A stretch of 64,000 nucleotides of DNA, from assembly GCF_028598555.1 (NCBI RefSeq), contig NZ_JAQRFN010000009.1:1-64000 (forward strand), written 5' to 3'. Origin of the DNA: Xenorhabdus anantnagensis (GTDB lineage: Bacteria > Pseudomonadota > Gammaproteobacteria > Enterobacterales > Enterobacteriaceae). The position numbers and the translations under genes are program-made. Numbering within the stretch: the first letter of the stretch is position 1; each line of letters opens with the position of its first letter. Shown here one piece after another: positions 1 to 10,453 of the stretch. The notes beneath the pieces are model-generated. The model saw only the letters and a program-made list of their open reading frames with translations. It ran no database searches and had not been told where the DNA came from.

Positions 1-34
1 GTCTGTAGAAAAATTGATATTTTATGTCATGCAC

Positions 35-83
35 CTCAGTTAGCGATTCAATGGCATCCATACATATATCATCGTTAACTGAG
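35..83. terminator. Hairpin downstream of hemY
   Basis: A 13-bp inverted repeat (CTCAGTTAGCGAT at 35-47, ATCGTTAACTGAG at 71-83, one mismatch) lies just past the hemY stop, with a 23-nt loop. No clear U-tract follows in the hemY direction, so it may be a weak terminator or a processing or decay-blocking hairpin at the end of the hem operon. Confidence 0.4.
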
Positions 84-101
84 GGGTGAAGTCATGTGCT
101 T

Positions 102-1307
102 TTATGCTTCAGTGGCATTATCACGCTTCAAGGTCAGCATAAAGCCTTTGCTACGGGTTTGGTTGGCTTCTTCACGTTTTTGCAATCTGTCCAATGCATC
201 GGCAAGCCATGCATAATCATGGGCATCCGGTCGCTGCACAAGAGCGGCTTTAAATGCCGACTCAGCGTTCGCCCACTCACCATGGCGCAAGGCAACCTGT
301 CCCAGTGTACTATTGAGCAATGGAGTTGCACCATGTTGCTTTAATAGCTGAGAGAGCATTTTTTGTATGGCTTCATAATCGCTTGTCTGAAGATGTGGAA
401 TTAATAGCAGGAAACGTTCGTCGTACTGCTGTTTTAATCCATTTAAAATGATTTGCTGAGCAGTCTCGTGATCATCACATTCAATCAAATGCTCGGCCAT
501 TGCGACTTGCAGCACAATATCATTGCGAATCCTGCGGCTTTGATCTTTCCACCATACTTTCAGCCCAGTGTCACCTTTCTCTGCTATAACCTGATTCATT
601 AATCCGATATAGGCTTGCTGGCGCAATTTAAGGATTTCTTCTTCATTGTGCAGATTAACTTTCAGCATAGAAGGCAAGATATCAATCAGAGATTGATAAT
701 TACCTGAAAGAGAATAAGCCTGTTCAGCCAATCGCAACACTTCAGGGTGACGAGGAGCATGATCCAGTAATTTATCTACGCCCTCGCGTGCGGCATAAAT
801 TTCACCTTGAGCTAATTGGATACGGACGCGGGTAATATCAACGGGTAGCTGGTCTTTATCAGCAACTTCCGCCGCTTGTTCAATATATTGGCTAGTGTGA
901 AAATAATCACCGCGTCGCTGAGCGGCTTCGGCTGCCAGCAAATAGTTTACGACAGGATATTCTGCATGGTTTGCGTTGCGGGTCATCAAACGCTCAACTT
1001 GCTTGAAATCCCCTTCGGCGAGTTTCAGCAACGCTTGCTTAGTCTGTGAACGAGCACGATTGCGTTTATATCCCCCAAAGATCCAGCTGTGGGTGGACGT
1101 GCTGGTGCGCTTTAACCGACGATAACACCAACCGATGAAAATCAGCAGGAATTGCAGTAGCAGGAAGATGATCACCAGCCCGGTGATGCTGGTGGTGATA
1201 TTGTTTTTATCCGTCTGGATCAAAACATACCCTTGATGGCCGGACATCAAGGGGCCAAGTACGATCCCGACAATAAGGACAATGAACAGCAATAATACTT
1301 TTAGCAT
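102..1307 (-). CDS. hemY: HemY, inner-membrane TPR protein of the hem operon
   Basis: 401 aa, last gene of the hemCDXY operon; it starts 2 nt after the hemX stop. Two hydrophobic segments occupy about residues 1-22 and 40-62, followed by a cytoplasmic or periplasmic helical region of TPR-like repeats (AAEAAQRRGDY, LGQVALRHGEWANAESAF). This is the usual enterobacterial HemY design and length (about 400 aa). The family is associated with late heme synthesis by operon position, but its biochemical role is not firmly established; this proteobacterial HemY is not the Bacillus coproporphyrinogen oxidase of the same name. The call is by family resemblance and gene order. Confidence 0.93.
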   Translation of the reverse strand: MLKVLLLFIVLIVGIVLGPLMSGHQGYVLIQTDKNNITTSITGLVIIFLLLQFLLIFIGWCYRRLKRTSTSTHSWIFGGYKRNRARSQTKQALLKLAEGDFKQVERLMTRNANHAEYPVVNYLLAAEAAQRRGDYFHTSQYIEQAAEVADKDQLPVDITRVRIQLAQGEIYAAREGVDKLLDHAPRHPEVLRLAEQAYSLSGNYQSLIDILPSMLKVNLHNEEEILKLRQQAYIGLMNQVIAEKGDTGLKVWWKDQSRRIRNDIVLQVAMAEHLIECDDHETAQQIILNGLKQQYDERFLLLIPHLQTSDYEAIQKMLSQLLKQHGATPLLNSTLGQVALRHGEWANAESAFKAALVQRPDAHDYAWLADALDRLQKREEANQTRSKGFMLTLKRDNATEA

Positions 1308-1309
1308 GT

Positions 1310-2533
1310 TCAGATCTCCTCAGCGGATGTTTTTGCCTGATCGGCTGTGTCTGTTGTTGACAGTGATTGAGCTTCAGGCTGTGTTTCTGGTTGGGCACCA
1401 GTTTGGGATTGCTTAGAATTAGATGACTGCGCGGAATGCGGTAAATTGTAGATACGCTTACGTACTAGCTCTGCCAATATTGGCTGGCTGCTCAGTTGTT
1501 CAGGTACATCAATCGAAAGCGGTCTCTTTTTCAGTGAATCAACATTTTCTAAAAAGTTTTCTGCATCCGGATTGGAGGTATCAAAATAGGCCTTCACCCA
1601 AGATTGAACATCTTCTAATGCGCCCTGATAAATTTTAACCTGATGGCGCGGAACCGCCTGCGCAGCAATCAACAGTTTTGAGCGAATGTTCTCGCGGAGG
1701 TAAACGCCCTGATTGGGTGCCAACAGCGGCTCTTTGCTGTTATCACGCGGGGTAATGGTAATGAAATTATCCATAAAACTGTGCCAGCTATTGCTTAGGT
1801 TTTGACGCCAATCAGAGAGCGAAGCCGTGATTTCATGACTGTTTGCCTTCTTCGATGTGGCTTGTTCTACTTTATTGGCGAGGTGCAAGTTATCGATTTG
1901 ATTTGATAGCTGATTCAGCATCAAGATAATGCCATCTAAATCAATTTGTTTGATTTTGGTCAGAGAATCAATATCAGTCATGATAGCTTCACGGGCATAG
2001 CGCAGACTGGGATCATCCATTTCAGCGAGATTCTGATCAGCATCTTTCAGCAAGGCGATGGCAGTGGTGATATCCTGTTCACTCCATACTTTGCGGCCAG
2101 CCATCTTAACGAGAGAGCTTGCCTGTGCCAGTCGCCAGTTTTCGATATCAGTATTTGAAAACGCTGAAATACGGTTTTGAAGATCAGATATGCGGTTATC
2201 CAGCAATTGGCCTTGTGAGCTGGCTTGTTGTAAGGAAGCCCCCATATTTTGGAGTTTGGCATCAAGGCTTTGTTTATCGGCAGATTGCTGTTGTGTCAGA
2301 GAGGTAACTTCTTGTTGAAGCGCGAGATTTTTAGCCCTTAATTCCGCATTTTGCTGTTGGCCATGATAATAAAGATAAAGAACACCAACACCTATCGCCA
2401 GCGAAATGGCAATTGAGAGTGTATTGCCCACCCATCCATAACTCTTGGGCTTATGGGGAGGCGTTGCAGGCTGCTGAGGGTGTTTCGTCTCAACAGCATC
2501 AGTGGATTGCTTTTGTTCCGTCATAATGGACAT
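1310..2533 (-). CDS. hemX: HemX, membrane-anchored protein of the hem operon
   Basis: 407 aa. It has a cytoplasmic N-terminal tail rich in Pro, Gln and Thr, one transmembrane segment at about residues 37-56, then a coiled-coil stretch (Gln/Ala/Leu heptads, about 60-120) and a conserved C-terminal region with motifs typical of enterobacterial HemX (APNQGVYLRENIRSKL). Older annotation calls it a uroporphyrinogen-III C-methyltransferase, but no SAM-binding methyltransferase motif is visible. It lies between hemD (11-nt gap) and hemY (2-nt gap), so it is almost certainly cotranscribed with them. The Gln/Thr-rich C-terminal tail is low in complexity and probably disordered. Confidence 0.93.
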   Translation of the reverse strand: MSIMTEQKQSTDAVETKHPQQPATPPHKPKSYGWVGNTLSIAISLAIGVGVLYLYYHGQQQNAELRAKNLALQQEVTSLTQQQSADKQSLDAKLQNMGASLQQASSQGQLLDNRISDLQNRISAFSNTDIENWRLAQASSLVKMAGRKVWSEQDITTAIALLKDADQNLAEMDDPSLRYAREAIMTDIDSLTKIKQIDLDGIILMLNQLSNQIDNLHLANKVEQATSKKANSHEITASLSDWRQNLSNSWHSFMDNFITITPRDNSKEPLLAPNQGVYLRENIRSKLLIAAQAVPRHQVKIYQGALEDVQSWVKAYFDTSNPDAENFLENVDSLKKRPLSIDVPEQLSSQPILAELVRKRIYNLPHSAQSSNSKQSQTGAQPETQPEAQSLSTTDTADQAKTSAEEI

Positions 2534-2544
2534 CCCATATTAAT

Positions 2545-3285
2545 TTATTCCAGCGCCTGGATTAAGGCGTCATTATCTGCACTCTTAGCGACTTTTATTG
2601 CTTGCCAGCCCAATGTCTGGGCGATATTAGCAAGGCGCTCGCTGACCACAATCAGGTCGCAACCTAATAACCACGCTTTTCCATCGCTATGAGTTACTAA
2701 GTTATATAACAGTTGCAGCATTTCGCCACTTGTTACAACGATGGTTTTTATATCACATTGTTGCCAGTGACGGCTGAAATCGGCTGCATCATATTTGACT
2801 GGCTGGCGTGAATAACATTCACAGTAATCTACTTCACCTCTCCGAATCCTTAATGTCGAGGCAATTATTTCGCGGCCACCGTTGCCGCGGAGCAATAAAA
2901 TCTTTTTATTGCTCATTTTCTGTAACGTGGAGAGTTGCAGTAGATCTTCACTGGTTTCACCTTGCTCTGGGCAGAGAATTTCCAGCCCTGTGTATTGGTG
3001 AAACATCAGGGAAGTTGATTTACCGATACCATAATAAGATAGCTGATCAGGCCATAACTGGCCTTCTTGAGTAAGCTGCTTATTCGCATAATGGACGGCA
3101 TTTTTTGATAATAGAAAAACCAGATCTCCCGCAGATAGCCGTTGCAGTTTTTGTGACAGTAATGGCAAACCTGCCCCCGGGTGAATTTCGATGAGAGGGG
3201 CGCTGAAGGCTGATTTTCCAATATCTCGCAGCCGCTTGACCAATTCCTCTCCTGCGGGGGCAGGGCGGGTGATCAAAATGCTCAT
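2545..3285 (-). CDS. hemD: Uroporphyrinogen-III synthase
   Basis: 246 aa, the family's usual length. It cyclises hydroxymethylbilane (the HemC product) with inversion of ring D to give uroporphyrinogen III, the branch point to heme, siroheme and cobalamin. The N-terminus [14 protein letters not shown] and the C-terminal [15 protein letters not shown] are characteristic of HemD. The start overlaps the hemC stop by 4 nt (ATGA type), which indicates translational coupling of the two consecutive pathway enzymes. The protein is cytosolic, with no signal or membrane segment. Confidence 0.95.
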   Translation of the reverse strand: MSILITRPAPAGEELVKRLRDIGKSAFSAPLIEIHPGAGLPLLSQKLQRLSAGDLVFLLSKNAVHYANKQLTQEGQLWPDQLSYYGIGKSTSLMFHQYTGLEILCPEQGETSEDLLQLSTLQKMSNKKILLLRGNGGREIIASTLRIRRGEVDYCECYSRQPVKYDAADFSRHWQQCDIKTIVVTSGEMLQLLYNLVTHSDGKAWLLGCDLIVVSERLANIAQTLGWQAIKVAKSADNDALIQALE

Positions 3286-4223
3286 TCCGGTGAATTCCTC
3301 TGGTATACGCTAGCCAGAATCTGGCGTGCGCCTTTCTCCAATAACTCTTCCGCCAATGCAATACCAGCTTGGCGGGCTTCTTTTGGTGATACCACTCTTT
3401 CACCACGCACAATCACCGTGCCATCAGGAGCGCCGACCAGTGCACGTAGCCAAATGTTGTCTTCCTGCCAGATGGCATAACTGCCAATCGGTACCTGACA
3501 GCCTCCTTCAAGACGGGTATTCATGGCTCGTTCTGCGAGAACGCAGACTTCTGTTCTTGCATGGTTCAAGGGGGACAGCAGCTCACGGGTTTGATAATCG
3601 TCGAGCCGACACTCAATACCTACCGCCCCTTGACCGACGGCTGGCAGCAATAATTCTGGTTCTAATGGCATACGAATGCGTTCTTCCAGCCCAAGCCGTT
3701 TCAGGCCAGCAGTTGCAAGAATAATGGCATCATAATCGCCGTTATCGAGCTTGCTCAGACGGGTACCAACATTCCCGCGCAAGTCACGAACCACAAGATC
3801 GGGATGTAGCTGACGGATTTGGCATTGGCGGCGTAAACTGGATGTACCAACAACACTGCCAGCGGGTAGGTCATTGAGCGAGGCGTATTCTACTGAAACA
3901 AAAGCGTCCCGTGGATCATCCCGTTCGCAGATTGTGACCAACCCCAAACCATCAGGAAATTCGACGGGAACATCTTTCATGGAGTGGACGGCGATATCAG
4001 CCCGCTTTTCCAGCAGAGCCAGCTCCAATTCCTTCACAAATAGCCCCTTTCCTCCCACCTTTGCCAATGGCGTATCAAGGATAATATCGCCGCGTGTAAC
4101 CATTGGAACCAGCTCTACTTGCAGGTCTGGATGAAAGTGTTTCAGTTGTTTTTGAACATATTGCGCTTGCCACATAGCCAACGGGCTTTGGCGGGTAGCG
4201 ATGCGAATGATTTTCATTGTCAT
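3282..4223 (-). CDS. hemC: Hydroxymethylbilane synthase (porphobilinogen deaminase)
   Basis: Up to 313 aa. It polymerises four porphobilinogens into hydroxymethylbilane. [12 protein letters not shown] is at the N-terminus; the catalytic Asp lies in the AVHSMKDVP region, and the dipyrromethane-cofactor Cys is in EGGCQVPIG. Two starts are possible: the ATG at 4223 (MTMKII) and the ATG at 4217 ([10 protein letters not shown]), which is closer to the E. coli N-terminus; neither has a strong Shine-Dalgarno. It is the first gene of hemCDXY and is divergent from cyaA, the same arrangement as in E. coli, with a 715-bp gap between them. Confidence 0.96.
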   Translation of the reverse strand: MTMKIIRIATRQSPLAMWQAQYVQKQLKHFHPDLQVELVPMVTRGDIILDTPLAKVGGKGLFVKELELALLEKRADIAVHSMKDVPVEFPDGLGLVTICERDDPRDAFVSVEYASLNDLPAGSVVGTSSLRRQCQIRQLHPDLVVRDLRGNVGTRLSKLDNGDYDAIILATAGLKRLGLEERIRMPLEPELLLPAVGQGAVGIECRLDDYQTRELLSPLNHARTEVCVLAERAMNTRLEGGCQVPIGSYAIWQEDNIWLRALVGAPDGTVIVRGERVVSPKEARQAGIALAEELLEKGARQILASVYQRNSPE

Positions 4224-4938
4224 GGATAAGTATATTGGATAGTCGTATTAACTAATGGTTTTTAACCCATTCCCTTTCAATTTGTTGCTTTGATTGCCTA
4301 CTAGGCAATTTGACGTTGATTGGGAGTCATAGCTTTTAGCTACTGGTTAGTTACCAATTAGCGAGAAATGGTGTCAGTTTTAACATTTCAATGATTTTTT
4401 TTCCAGTTACGAAAAAACCAGAAAAAATCGAAATAGTATATGGATATACAGGTTATAAGATAAAAATAATTTTTAAATATTAAAATAATATTTTATTTGA
4501 ATGGAGAAAATAAACAAATAGATTGATTTAAAAGCAAATTGACATTTATGTTTAGACTACTGATAAAAAGTAGTGAAAATATTTAACAATAATAAAATAT
4601 GACTAGATTGAAATAATTATGGGAGGCTGATGTATTTTCGATTCTTTACATCTACGATATGAAAAATAATCAACTATAAAAGTGATTCTTAAAAAACATA
4701 TTATTATGTCTATTTCGTGATTAACTTAATATTTTACAAAGAGTTAAATGTGATTTGGCTATTGCATGGCAAGGAAAAAAATGTTAATGCGTACTTTACG
4801 CTTTGACTGCAAGGTGTTAGATTGATCACGTTTCCGACAATAAGTTTGTAAAAATTATTTTAAATAATCTTGTAATACCACGCATGATCGGAAACAGGGG
4901 ACTACTTTAGGCACTGGAACTGATATCAGGCGAAACTC
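4224..4938. promoter_or_regulatory. Divergent hemC-cyaA regulatory gap
   Basis: About 715 bp of AT-rich DNA between the divergent hemC and cyaA starts. Apart from the CRP site listed separately, I see no ORF with coding character and no RNA gene. The core promoters of both operons must lie here. The AT-rich central part (about 4380-4760) has many A/T tracts, which would suit H-NS or bending, but that is inference only. Confidence 0.6.
4812..4833 (+). promoter_or_regulatory. CRP-cAMP binding site of the cyaA promoter
   Basis: The half-sites TGTTA (4815-4819) and TCACG (4826-4830) are separated by 6 nt and match TGTGA-N6-TCACA with two mismatches. The surrounding GTGTTA-ATTGATCACGTTT closely resembles the E. 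coli cyaA site where CRP-cAMP represses the main promoter. It lies about 105 bp before the cyaA start, which suggests conserved negative autoregulation of cAMP synthesis. Confidence 0.75.
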
Positions 4939-7566
4939 TTGTATCTCTATATTGAAACGCTGAAGCAGCGACTGGATGCAATTAACCAACTTAGATTAGA
5001 ACGCGCCACCAGCTTAATGGGAGACGCTTTCAAGCAAGTTTATAGTTTAATTCCAGTATTATTACATCATAATCATCCAATGATGCCGGGCTATATCAAA
5101 AATGGTGTTCCTCATGGCGTTTGCTTTTTTATGCCTGATGAATCACAACAGTTTTGGATTAATGCACTGGGCAGTCAGCTTATTGATGTCTTGCCAGATA
5201 TATCCTCACATATCCCCAATGGTGAATTGCCGATTACGGGGATTTACTCCATGGGTAGTACCTCTTCTATAGGGCAAAGTTGTTCTTCTGACGTAGATGT
5301 CTGGGTTTGTCATCAATCTTGGTTGGATAGCGATGAGAAAGCCTTGCTGGAACAAAAATGTGCCTTGATAGAAGGGTGGGCGTCCTCGCTGGGAATTGAG
5401 GTGACTTTTTTTCTGATTGATGAAAACCGTTTTCGACATAATGCCTGTGGCAGTTTGAATGGTGAAGACTGTGGTTCTACCCAACATATCCTTCTGCTTG
5501 ATGAATTTTATCGCACAGCGGTCTGCATGGCGGGTAAACGCTTGCTATGGGCAATGGTTCCAGTGGAAGAGGAAGCGCATTATGATGAATATGTCCTTTC
5601 TCTCTATGCCCAAGGGGTATTGACGCCAAATGAATGGTTGGATTTGGGCGGCTTGGGTGAATTGTCCGCAGAAGAATATTTTGGGGCGAGTCTCTGGCAG
5701 CTTTACAAGAGCGTGGACTCTCCTTATAAGGCAGTATTGAAAAGCCTGCTGTTGGAAGCTTATTCATGGGAATATCCCAATGGAAAACTTCTGGCGATGG
5801 AAATGAAGCAATATTTTCATGACGGCTCGATTGTTTCCTTTGGCCTTGATGCCTATAGCATGATGCTGGAGCGTGTAACTCGTTATCTTACTGCCACGAA
5901 CGATCTTACGCGCCTTGATTTGGCGCGTCGTTGTTTTTACCTGAAGGTATGCGAAAAATTACTGGAAAGCCAAGATGACAAAGGCTGTATAGGCTGGCGT
6001 CGTCAGGTTATATCCCAGTTGGTGCGTGAATGGGGCTGGGATAAGAGTAAACTGGCCATGCTGGATAATCGTAACTCATGGAAAATTGAGCAGGTGCGTG
6101 ATGCTCATAATGAATTGCTTGATACCATGATGCAAAGTTATCGCAATCTAATCCGCTTTGCCCGCCGTAATAATTTAAGTGTGAGTGCCAGTCCGCAAGA
6201 TATTGGTGTATTAACCCGTAAATTGTATGCAGCTTTTGAAGCATTGCCCGGTAAAGTGACTCTGGTGAATCCTCAGATATCACCTGATTTGTCAGAAAAG
6301 GATCTGACCTTCATTTATGTTCCTCCGGGGCGGGTAAACCGCAGTGGCTGGTATCTTTACAACCATGCCCCAACGATCGAATCAATCGTTGGTCACCAAC
6401 CATTGGAATACAATCGTTATCTGAATAAATTAGTTTCCTGGACTTATTTCAATGGCCTGCTGACCAAAGAAACCCGGCTTCATATGCATCACGGGAGATC
6501 TCAGTGTGACAGGCAGAAACTGTGTGATTTGATGGATGACATTGCTACTCATTTCCCGATCCGCTTATCTGCACCCACACCAAAAGCGTTATACAGCCCT
6601 TGTGAAATCCGTCACTTGGCGATCATTGTTAATTTAGAGCAAGATCCAACAACTGCATTTTCCAATCAAGTTGTGCATTTTGATTTAAGAAACCTGAATG
6701 TTTTCAGTTTTGGTGAGTCGCAGCAATGTCTGGTAGGTAGCATCGATTTGCTTTATCGCAATTCATGGAATGAAGTGAGAACCTTACATTTCAGTGGGGA
6801 ACAGTCGGTACTGGAAGCATTGAAGACCATATTGGGTAAAATGCATCAAGATGCAGCGCCGCCATCTGACGTTGAAGTATTTTGTTATAGCGAACATTTG
6901 CGTGGGTTGATTTGTACACGTATCCAGCAATTAGTGTCGGAATGTATAGAGTTGCGCCTGTCCAGCAACCGACAAGATCCAAATCGTTTCAAAGCGTTAC
7001 GAATTTCAGGGCAAACATGGGGGCTATTCTTCGAGCGGCTCAATGTTTCGGTGCAAAAATTGGAAAACGCAGTGGAATTCTATGGTGCGATTTCCAATAC
7101 CAAATTGCATGGTTTGCCTGTCAAAATTGATAACAAAGAAAAGCACTTACCGCCTGTAATAGACGGCTTTGCCTGTGAAGGAATGATTCAGTTTTTTTTC
7201 GAGGATATCGAAGAGGAACAAGGATTCAATATTTATATTCTTGATGAATCGAACCGGGTGGAAATTTATTCTCATTGTGAAGGCAGCAAAGAAGAATTAG
7301 TGCGAGATATCAGCCGATTTTATTCATCATCGCATGATCGTTTTACTTATGGCTCCAGTTTTATCAACTTCAACCTGCCGCAGTTCTATCAAATCGTTAA
7401 GAAAGGCGAGCGCACCCATGTTACTCCATTTATAGATGGAGTGTTCCCATTGGATAATCTAGAAACGAATGATGTCAGGCTTGATGTTGATGGGCAATTT
7501 GTTGATGGACAATTAAATGAAACATGCGGGGCGCATACGTCTTATCGCTCGCTGTATCATTATTGA
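4939..7566 (+). CDS. cyaA: Class I adenylate cyclase
   Basis: 875 aa (E. coli 848). It makes cAMP from ATP for CRP signalling. The start is the TTG at 4939, giving [18 protein letters not shown], which matches the enterobacterial N-terminus; E. coli cyaA also uses a rare TTG start that limits expression. The nucleotidyltransferase motif is clear: GSTSS at 106-110 and the metal-binding DVD at 118-120. The C-terminal half is the glucose/EIIA-Glc-responsive regulatory region. There is no membrane segment. A CRP site lies upstream. The extra length is mostly an extended C-terminus (ending SYRSLYHY). Confidence 0.97.
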   Translation: MYLYIETLKQRLDAINQLRLERATSLMGDAFKQVYSLIPVLLHHNHPMMPGYIKNGVPHGVCFFMPDESQQFWINALGSQLIDVLPDISSHIPNGELPITGIYSMGSTSSIGQSCSSDVDVWVCHQSWLDSDEKALLEQKCALIEGWASSLGIEVTFFLIDENRFRHNACGSLNGEDCGSTQHILLLDEFYRTAVCMAGKRLLWAMVPVEEEAHYDEYVLSLYAQGVLTPNEWLDLGGLGELSAEEYFGASLWQLYKSVDSPYKAVLKSLLLEAYSWEYPNGKLLAMEMKQYFHDGSIVSFGLDAYSMMLERVTRYLTATNDLTRLDLARRCFYLKVCEKLLESQDDKGCIGWRRQVISQLVREWGWDKSKLAMLDNRNSWKIEQVRDAHNELLDTMMQSYRNLIRFARRNNLSVSASPQDIGVLTRKLYAAFEALPGKVTLVNPQISPDLSEKDLTFIYVPPGRVNRSGWYLYNHAPTIESIVGHQPLEYNRYLNKLVSWTYFNGLLTKETRLHMHHGRSQCDRQKLCDLMDDIATHFPIRLSAPTPKALYSPCEIRHLAIIVNLEQDPTTAFSNQVVHFDLRNLNVFSFGESQQCLVGSIDLLYRNSWNEVRTLHFSGEQSVLEALKTILGKMHQDAAPPSDVEVFCYSEHLRGLICTRIQQLVSECIELRLSSNRQDPNRFKALRISGQTWGLFFERLNVSVQKLENAVEFYGAISNTKLHGLPVKIDNKEKHLPPVIDGFACEGMIQFFFEDIEEEQGFNIYILDESNRVEIYSHCEGSKEELVRDISRFYSSSHDRFTYGSSFINFNLPQFYQIVKKGERTHVTPFIDGVFPLDNLETNDVRLDVDGQFVDGQLNETCGAHTSYRSLYHY

Positions 7567-7597
7567 TAAACGTGATTGTATCCAACACATTAACTTA

Positions 7598-7619
7598 AGC
7601 GCCTATTTTATCAGGCGCT
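7598..7619. terminator. Hairpin after cyaA (AGCGCCT/AGGCGCT)
   Basis: A 7-bp stem AGCGCCT (7598-7604) / AGGCGCT (7613-7619) with an 8-nt loop, 32 bp after the cyaA stop. No U-run follows. The same 22-nt palindrome recurs at 8174-8195 with a single loop change. Confidence 0.5.
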
Positions 7620-7838
7620 CAGGCCACGAAGGCTGGAATCCAACAAAATTAATTGAAAATAATTGATAATTGTGTTGCAAGCCACTATTTTGATGACTAA
7701 CAATTGCAATTTATTAACGGTCTATAATTTCAATGAGTTATAAAAACATATGGTAGCCTGTTACCAAAGATATCAATAAAAATCCCAACTTATGAAACTT
7801 CAAAATTAGTTAAATTTATTGTAGAGTTAAAAGGAGAA

Positions 7839-7865
7839 ATGTTTCAACAAAGGATTGGTAAATGA
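7839..7865 (+). CDS. Possible 8-codon leader ORF overlapping the next start
   Basis: An excellent Shine-Dalgarno (AAGGAG) precedes an ATG at 7839 that reads 8 codons (MFQQRIGK) and stops in an ATGA overlap with the ATG at 7862. It could be a leader peptide that couples translation of the downstream membrane ORF, or simply a mis-set start. Only the sequence arrangement supports it. Confidence 0.3.
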   Translation: MFQQRIGK

Positions 7866-8062
7866 TCTTCCTCTTATTAAGGCTAATTGACATTATTGTT
7901 TTTTTTCCATTATTTGCGATGGTTAGTTATTTTTTTATCTTAGACAAAAACCTGAAAAAAACGCTAATATTATCGTTATTGGCTTCTATTATTTTCTTTT
8001 TAGTTCATGTCTTTTTTCCAACACTACTTATCTATTCATTAAACTTTTTTGGTATTAGATGA
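7862..8062 (+). CDS. Small hydrophobic membrane protein, unknown function
   Basis: 66 aa, very hydrophobic. Two predicted transmembrane helices span about residues 3-27 and 33-62, split by a short charged loop (DKNLKKT). An AGGA lies 8-9 nt before the ATG. I do not recognise the family. It sits alone between cyaA and the convergent cyaY and ends in a hairpin region (8174-8195). It could be a small stress or inner-membrane protein; the composition (Phe/Leu/Ile-rich, low GC) also fits an orphan gene. Moderate evidence that it is real. Confidence 0.5.
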   Translation: MIFLLLRLIDIIVFFPLFAMVSYFFILDKNLKKTLILSLLASIIFFLVHVFFPTLLIYSLNFFGIR

Positions 8063-8173
8063 ATTAGACGGTATATGCAATGCACGACCGCTAGGTAGGA
8101 TGTCCATTGTTTTTTATCAATCAGTGGATTTATTTTATTTTCCCCTCTTCAACTATATATTCCCAGCACTTTC

Positions 8174-8195
8174 AGCGCCTATTTTATTAGGCGCT
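8174..8195. terminator. Hairpin between small ORF and cyaY
   Basis: AGCGCCT (8174-8180) / AGGCGCT (8189-8195), loop ATTTTATT. It is the near twin of the hairpin after cyaA, and is followed on the plus strand by TATTTCT. It is placed to end transcripts from both the plus-strand small ORF and the minus-strand cyaY. Confidence 0.5.
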
Positions 8196-8239
8196 TATTT
8201 CTACTGGGTAATTGTTTTTATAAGGTGTGTGAAAGATAT

Positions 8240-8560
8240 TCACGAAAGTTGGAATGGTTCACCGCTCTGTTCAGTCATGGCTTGTGCCAGCATGGAAAGA
8301 AAATCATTACCACTACGGTCACAAATCCACTGGCTATCCCGATAATCAAAATGGTAACCACCACTTTTGGTTGCCAGCCATATCTGATGGAAAGGCTCTT
8401 GGCGGTTGATAATGATTTTGCTGCCGTTTTCAAAACTCAGCGTCATCACCCCACCGTTTGTTTCATAGTCAATATCCGAATCCCCATCGTAATTATCCAG
8501 TTGCTCTTCAAGATGAAGCATCAATTGATCGGCCAATTGATGAAATTCGCTATCGTTCAT
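8240..8560 (-). CDS. cyaY: Frataxin-like iron-binding protein CyaY
   Basis: 106 aa, the exact family length. Bacterial frataxin binds iron and modulates IscS-dependent Fe-S cluster assembly. The N-terminal acidic ridge (EFHQLADQL, then DGDSDIDYE) and the conserved core ([33 protein letters not shown]) match E. coli CyaY closely. It is convergent with cyaA and divergent from lptM, as in other enterobacteria. Cytosolic. Confidence 0.96.
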   Translation of the reverse strand: MNDSEFHQLADQLMLHLEEQLDNYDGDSDIDYETNGGVMTLSFENGSKIIINRQEPFHQIWLATKSGGYHFDYRDSQWICDRSGNDFLSMLAQAMTEQSGEPFQLS

Positions 8561-8636
8561 GTTTATTTTCCTATTTGCTTTTCAGGGCCTAGCTGCGATT
8601 ATAGAGAGTATTGGCGCATGAATCACAGGCATTAAT

Positions 8637-8837
8637 ATGATGAAAAAACAACTCCATTGGTCACTGGCTATCATAACATTACTTTCTCTGGCAGGTTGTG
8701 GCTTGAAAGGACCTCTCTATTTTCCCCCTGTGGAAACATCTGCGACACAGGCACCTATGCACAAAGCGGATAAGGCGCAGCCAGAAAAATTGTCAAAAAA
8801 CAGTTTATTAAAAGACAATATATCAATGGATGCATGA
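8637..8837 (+). CDS. lptM: LptM (YifL) lipoprotein
   Basis: 66 aa. It has a type II signal peptide with lipobox LAGC (Cys at about residue 21 of the MM form), followed by the family signature GLKGPLYFPP. In E. coli this small lipoprotein promotes oxidative maturation of the LptD-LptE lipopolysaccharide translocon. Start 8637 or the adjacent ATG 8640. The C-terminal tail is variable and charged. It is followed after 37 nt by dapF, probably in one transcript with yigA, xerC and yigB. Confidence 0.9.
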   Translation: MMKKQLHWSLAIITLLSLAGCGLKGPLYFPPVETSATQAPMHKADKAQPEKLSKNSLLKDNISMDA

Positions 8838-8874
8838 TAGTGATTCGGTAATATGATTTCTCTTGGAGTCGTAT

Positions 8875-9699
8875 ATGCAGTTCTCCAAAATGCATGGTCT
8901 TGGCAATGACTTTATGGTTGTTGATGCAGTGACCCAAAATGTTTATTTTTCTCCGGAGTTAATTTGCCGTCTGGCTAACCGGAATACTGGGGTGGGTTTT
9001 GATCAACTCTTGATTGTTGAAGCGCCCTATGATCCTGACTTAGACTTTCACTACCGCATTTTTAATTCTGATGGCAGTGAAGTTTCTCAGTGTGGCAATG
9101 GAGCGCGTTGCTTTGCCCGTTTTGTCCGCCTCAAGGGGCTGACTAATAAACGTGATATCAAGGTCAGTACGCAGGCCGGTCGGATGGTATTGAGCATCAC
9201 AAATGATGATCAAGTTTGTGTGAACATGGGAGAGCCGGACTTTGAGCCGCAGCGGGTTCCCTTTCGTGCCAATAAGGCTGAGAAAACCTACATTATCCGT
9301 GCCATCGAACGTACGGTGCTTTGTGGCGTTGTGTCGATGGGAAACCCTCACTGTGTCATACAGGTTGAAGATGTAGACACTGCCGAAGTGGAAGTATTGG
9401 GACCAGTGCTGGAAGGCCATGAACGTTTTCCTGAACGGGCTAATATTGGTTTCATGCAAATCATCAATCGGGAACATATTCGATTGCGTGTCTTTGAGCG
9501 TGGTGCAGGTGAGACACGGGCCTGTGGCAGTGGCGCATGTGCCGCAGTAGCCGTTGGTATTCAGCAGAATCTGCTGGATAAGCAGGTTCGGGTTGATCTT
9601 CCGGGGGGGACATTGCAAATTCGCTGGGATGGATCGGGCAAACCACTTTTTATGACTGGGCCTGCAAGCCACGTTTATGATGGTACGATTCATTTGTGA
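8875..9699 (+). CDS. dapF: Diaminopimelate epimerase
   Basis: 274 aa from the ATG at 8875 ([13 protein letters not shown]), which matches E. coli and has GGAG 6-7 nt upstream; an in-frame TTG at 8863 is less likely. It converts LL- to meso-diaminopimelate for lysine and peptidoglycan synthesis. The two catalytic cysteines of the cofactor-independent racemase are visible: C73 in SQCGNGARC and the second in ACGSGAC (about residue 217). Cytosolic; the length equals E. coli. Confidence 0.97.
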   Translation: MQFSKMHGLGNDFMVVDAVTQNVYFSPELICRLANRNTGVGFDQLLIVEAPYDPDLDFHYRIFNSDGSEVSQCGNGARCFARFVRLKGLTNKRDIKVSTQAGRMVLSITNDDQVCVNMGEPDFEPQRVPFRANKAEKTYIIRAIERTVLCGVVSMGNPHCVIQVEDVDTAEVEVLGPVLEGHERFPERANIGFMQIINREHIRLRVFERGAGETRACGSGACAAVAVGIQQNLLDKQVRVDLPGGTLQIRWDGSGKPLFMTGPASHVYDGTIHL

Positions 9700-9733
9700 T
9701 GGATTCTGTGTTTACTGAGTCACTCTTGAAAAT

Positions 9734-10453
9734 ATGGGGCATTGGAAAATGGATAAAAAAAACGATCCATTGCACATCGAAAACAGATTGAATGACCAAG
9801 CGGTAGTGGATTATTTGTTGAATAATCCAGATTTTTTTATCCGTAATGCCAATATGGTCGATAAGATCAGGGTTCCCCATCCGGTGCGGGAATGTGTCTC
9901 CTTGATGGAATGGCATATGAACCGCCAGAGGAATCGCATCTGTTATTTGGAAGATGATCTGAACCATTTGGTTGAGCAGGCGAAACAGAATGAAGTGCTG
10001 TTCAGCAGCTTATTGCAATTGCTGTCAGATCTTTCTGGTGCCAAGAGTTTGCAGAGCTTTCTTTCCTGCCTGAGTTCATGGTCAAAAACACTGGGGTTGA
10101 GTAACAGTTATATTCGGTTGTTCAGTGATAAATGGCATCTTGGCGCACCACTGAATTCGCCGGAGCTGGCTATTTCCCGTTATGCTTTTGAATCCGTCCG
10201 CATTAAGCGATTTGGTGAAAAGAATCATTATCTTGGTCGATTGCACGGCCCAGAGATTTTATTGTTGATGCCACAGGCACGCCATGTTGGTTCAGTGGCG
10301 ATTTCCCTTTTAGGATCGCAGGGGGATTTGGGCATGGTGATTTTCAATAGCCATGATAAACAGCACTATCACGAAGACATGGGAACTAACATTCTCGACC
10401 AGTTAGCTAAGCTGTTGCCGGGCTTATTGTCCCGTTGGATTGAACGCGCATGA
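9734..10453 (+). CDS. yigA: DUF484 protein YigA
   Basis: Up to 239 aa. It contains the DUF484 signature: [16 protein letters not shown] and the [18 protein letters not shown] region, then a coiled coil and a GAF-like C-terminal half. Function is unknown; the gene sits between dapF and xerC in most enterobacteria. The start is uncertain between ATG 9734 and ATG 9749 (MDKKNDPLH); neither has a strong ribosome site. It overlaps xerC by 4 nt, consistent with coupled translation. Confidence 0.92.
   Translation: MGHWKMDKKNDPLHIENRLNDQAVVDYLLNNPDFFIRNANMVDKIRVPHPVRECVSLMEWHMNRQRNRICYLEDDLNHLVEQAKQNEVLFSSLLQLLSDLSGAKSLQSFLSCLSSWSKTLGLSNSYIRLFSDKWHLGAPLNSPELAISRYAFESVRIKRFGEKNHYLGRLHGPEILLLMPQARHVGSVAISLLGSQGDLGMVIFNSHDKQHYHEDMGTNILDQLAKLLPGLLSRWIERA

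Noticed and set aside
8049..8345. 98-aa plus-strand ORF between the small membrane gene and cyaY
   Set aside because: It overlaps cyaY antisense, runs through the hairpin at 8174-8195 and has no ribosome site; judged a chance frame.
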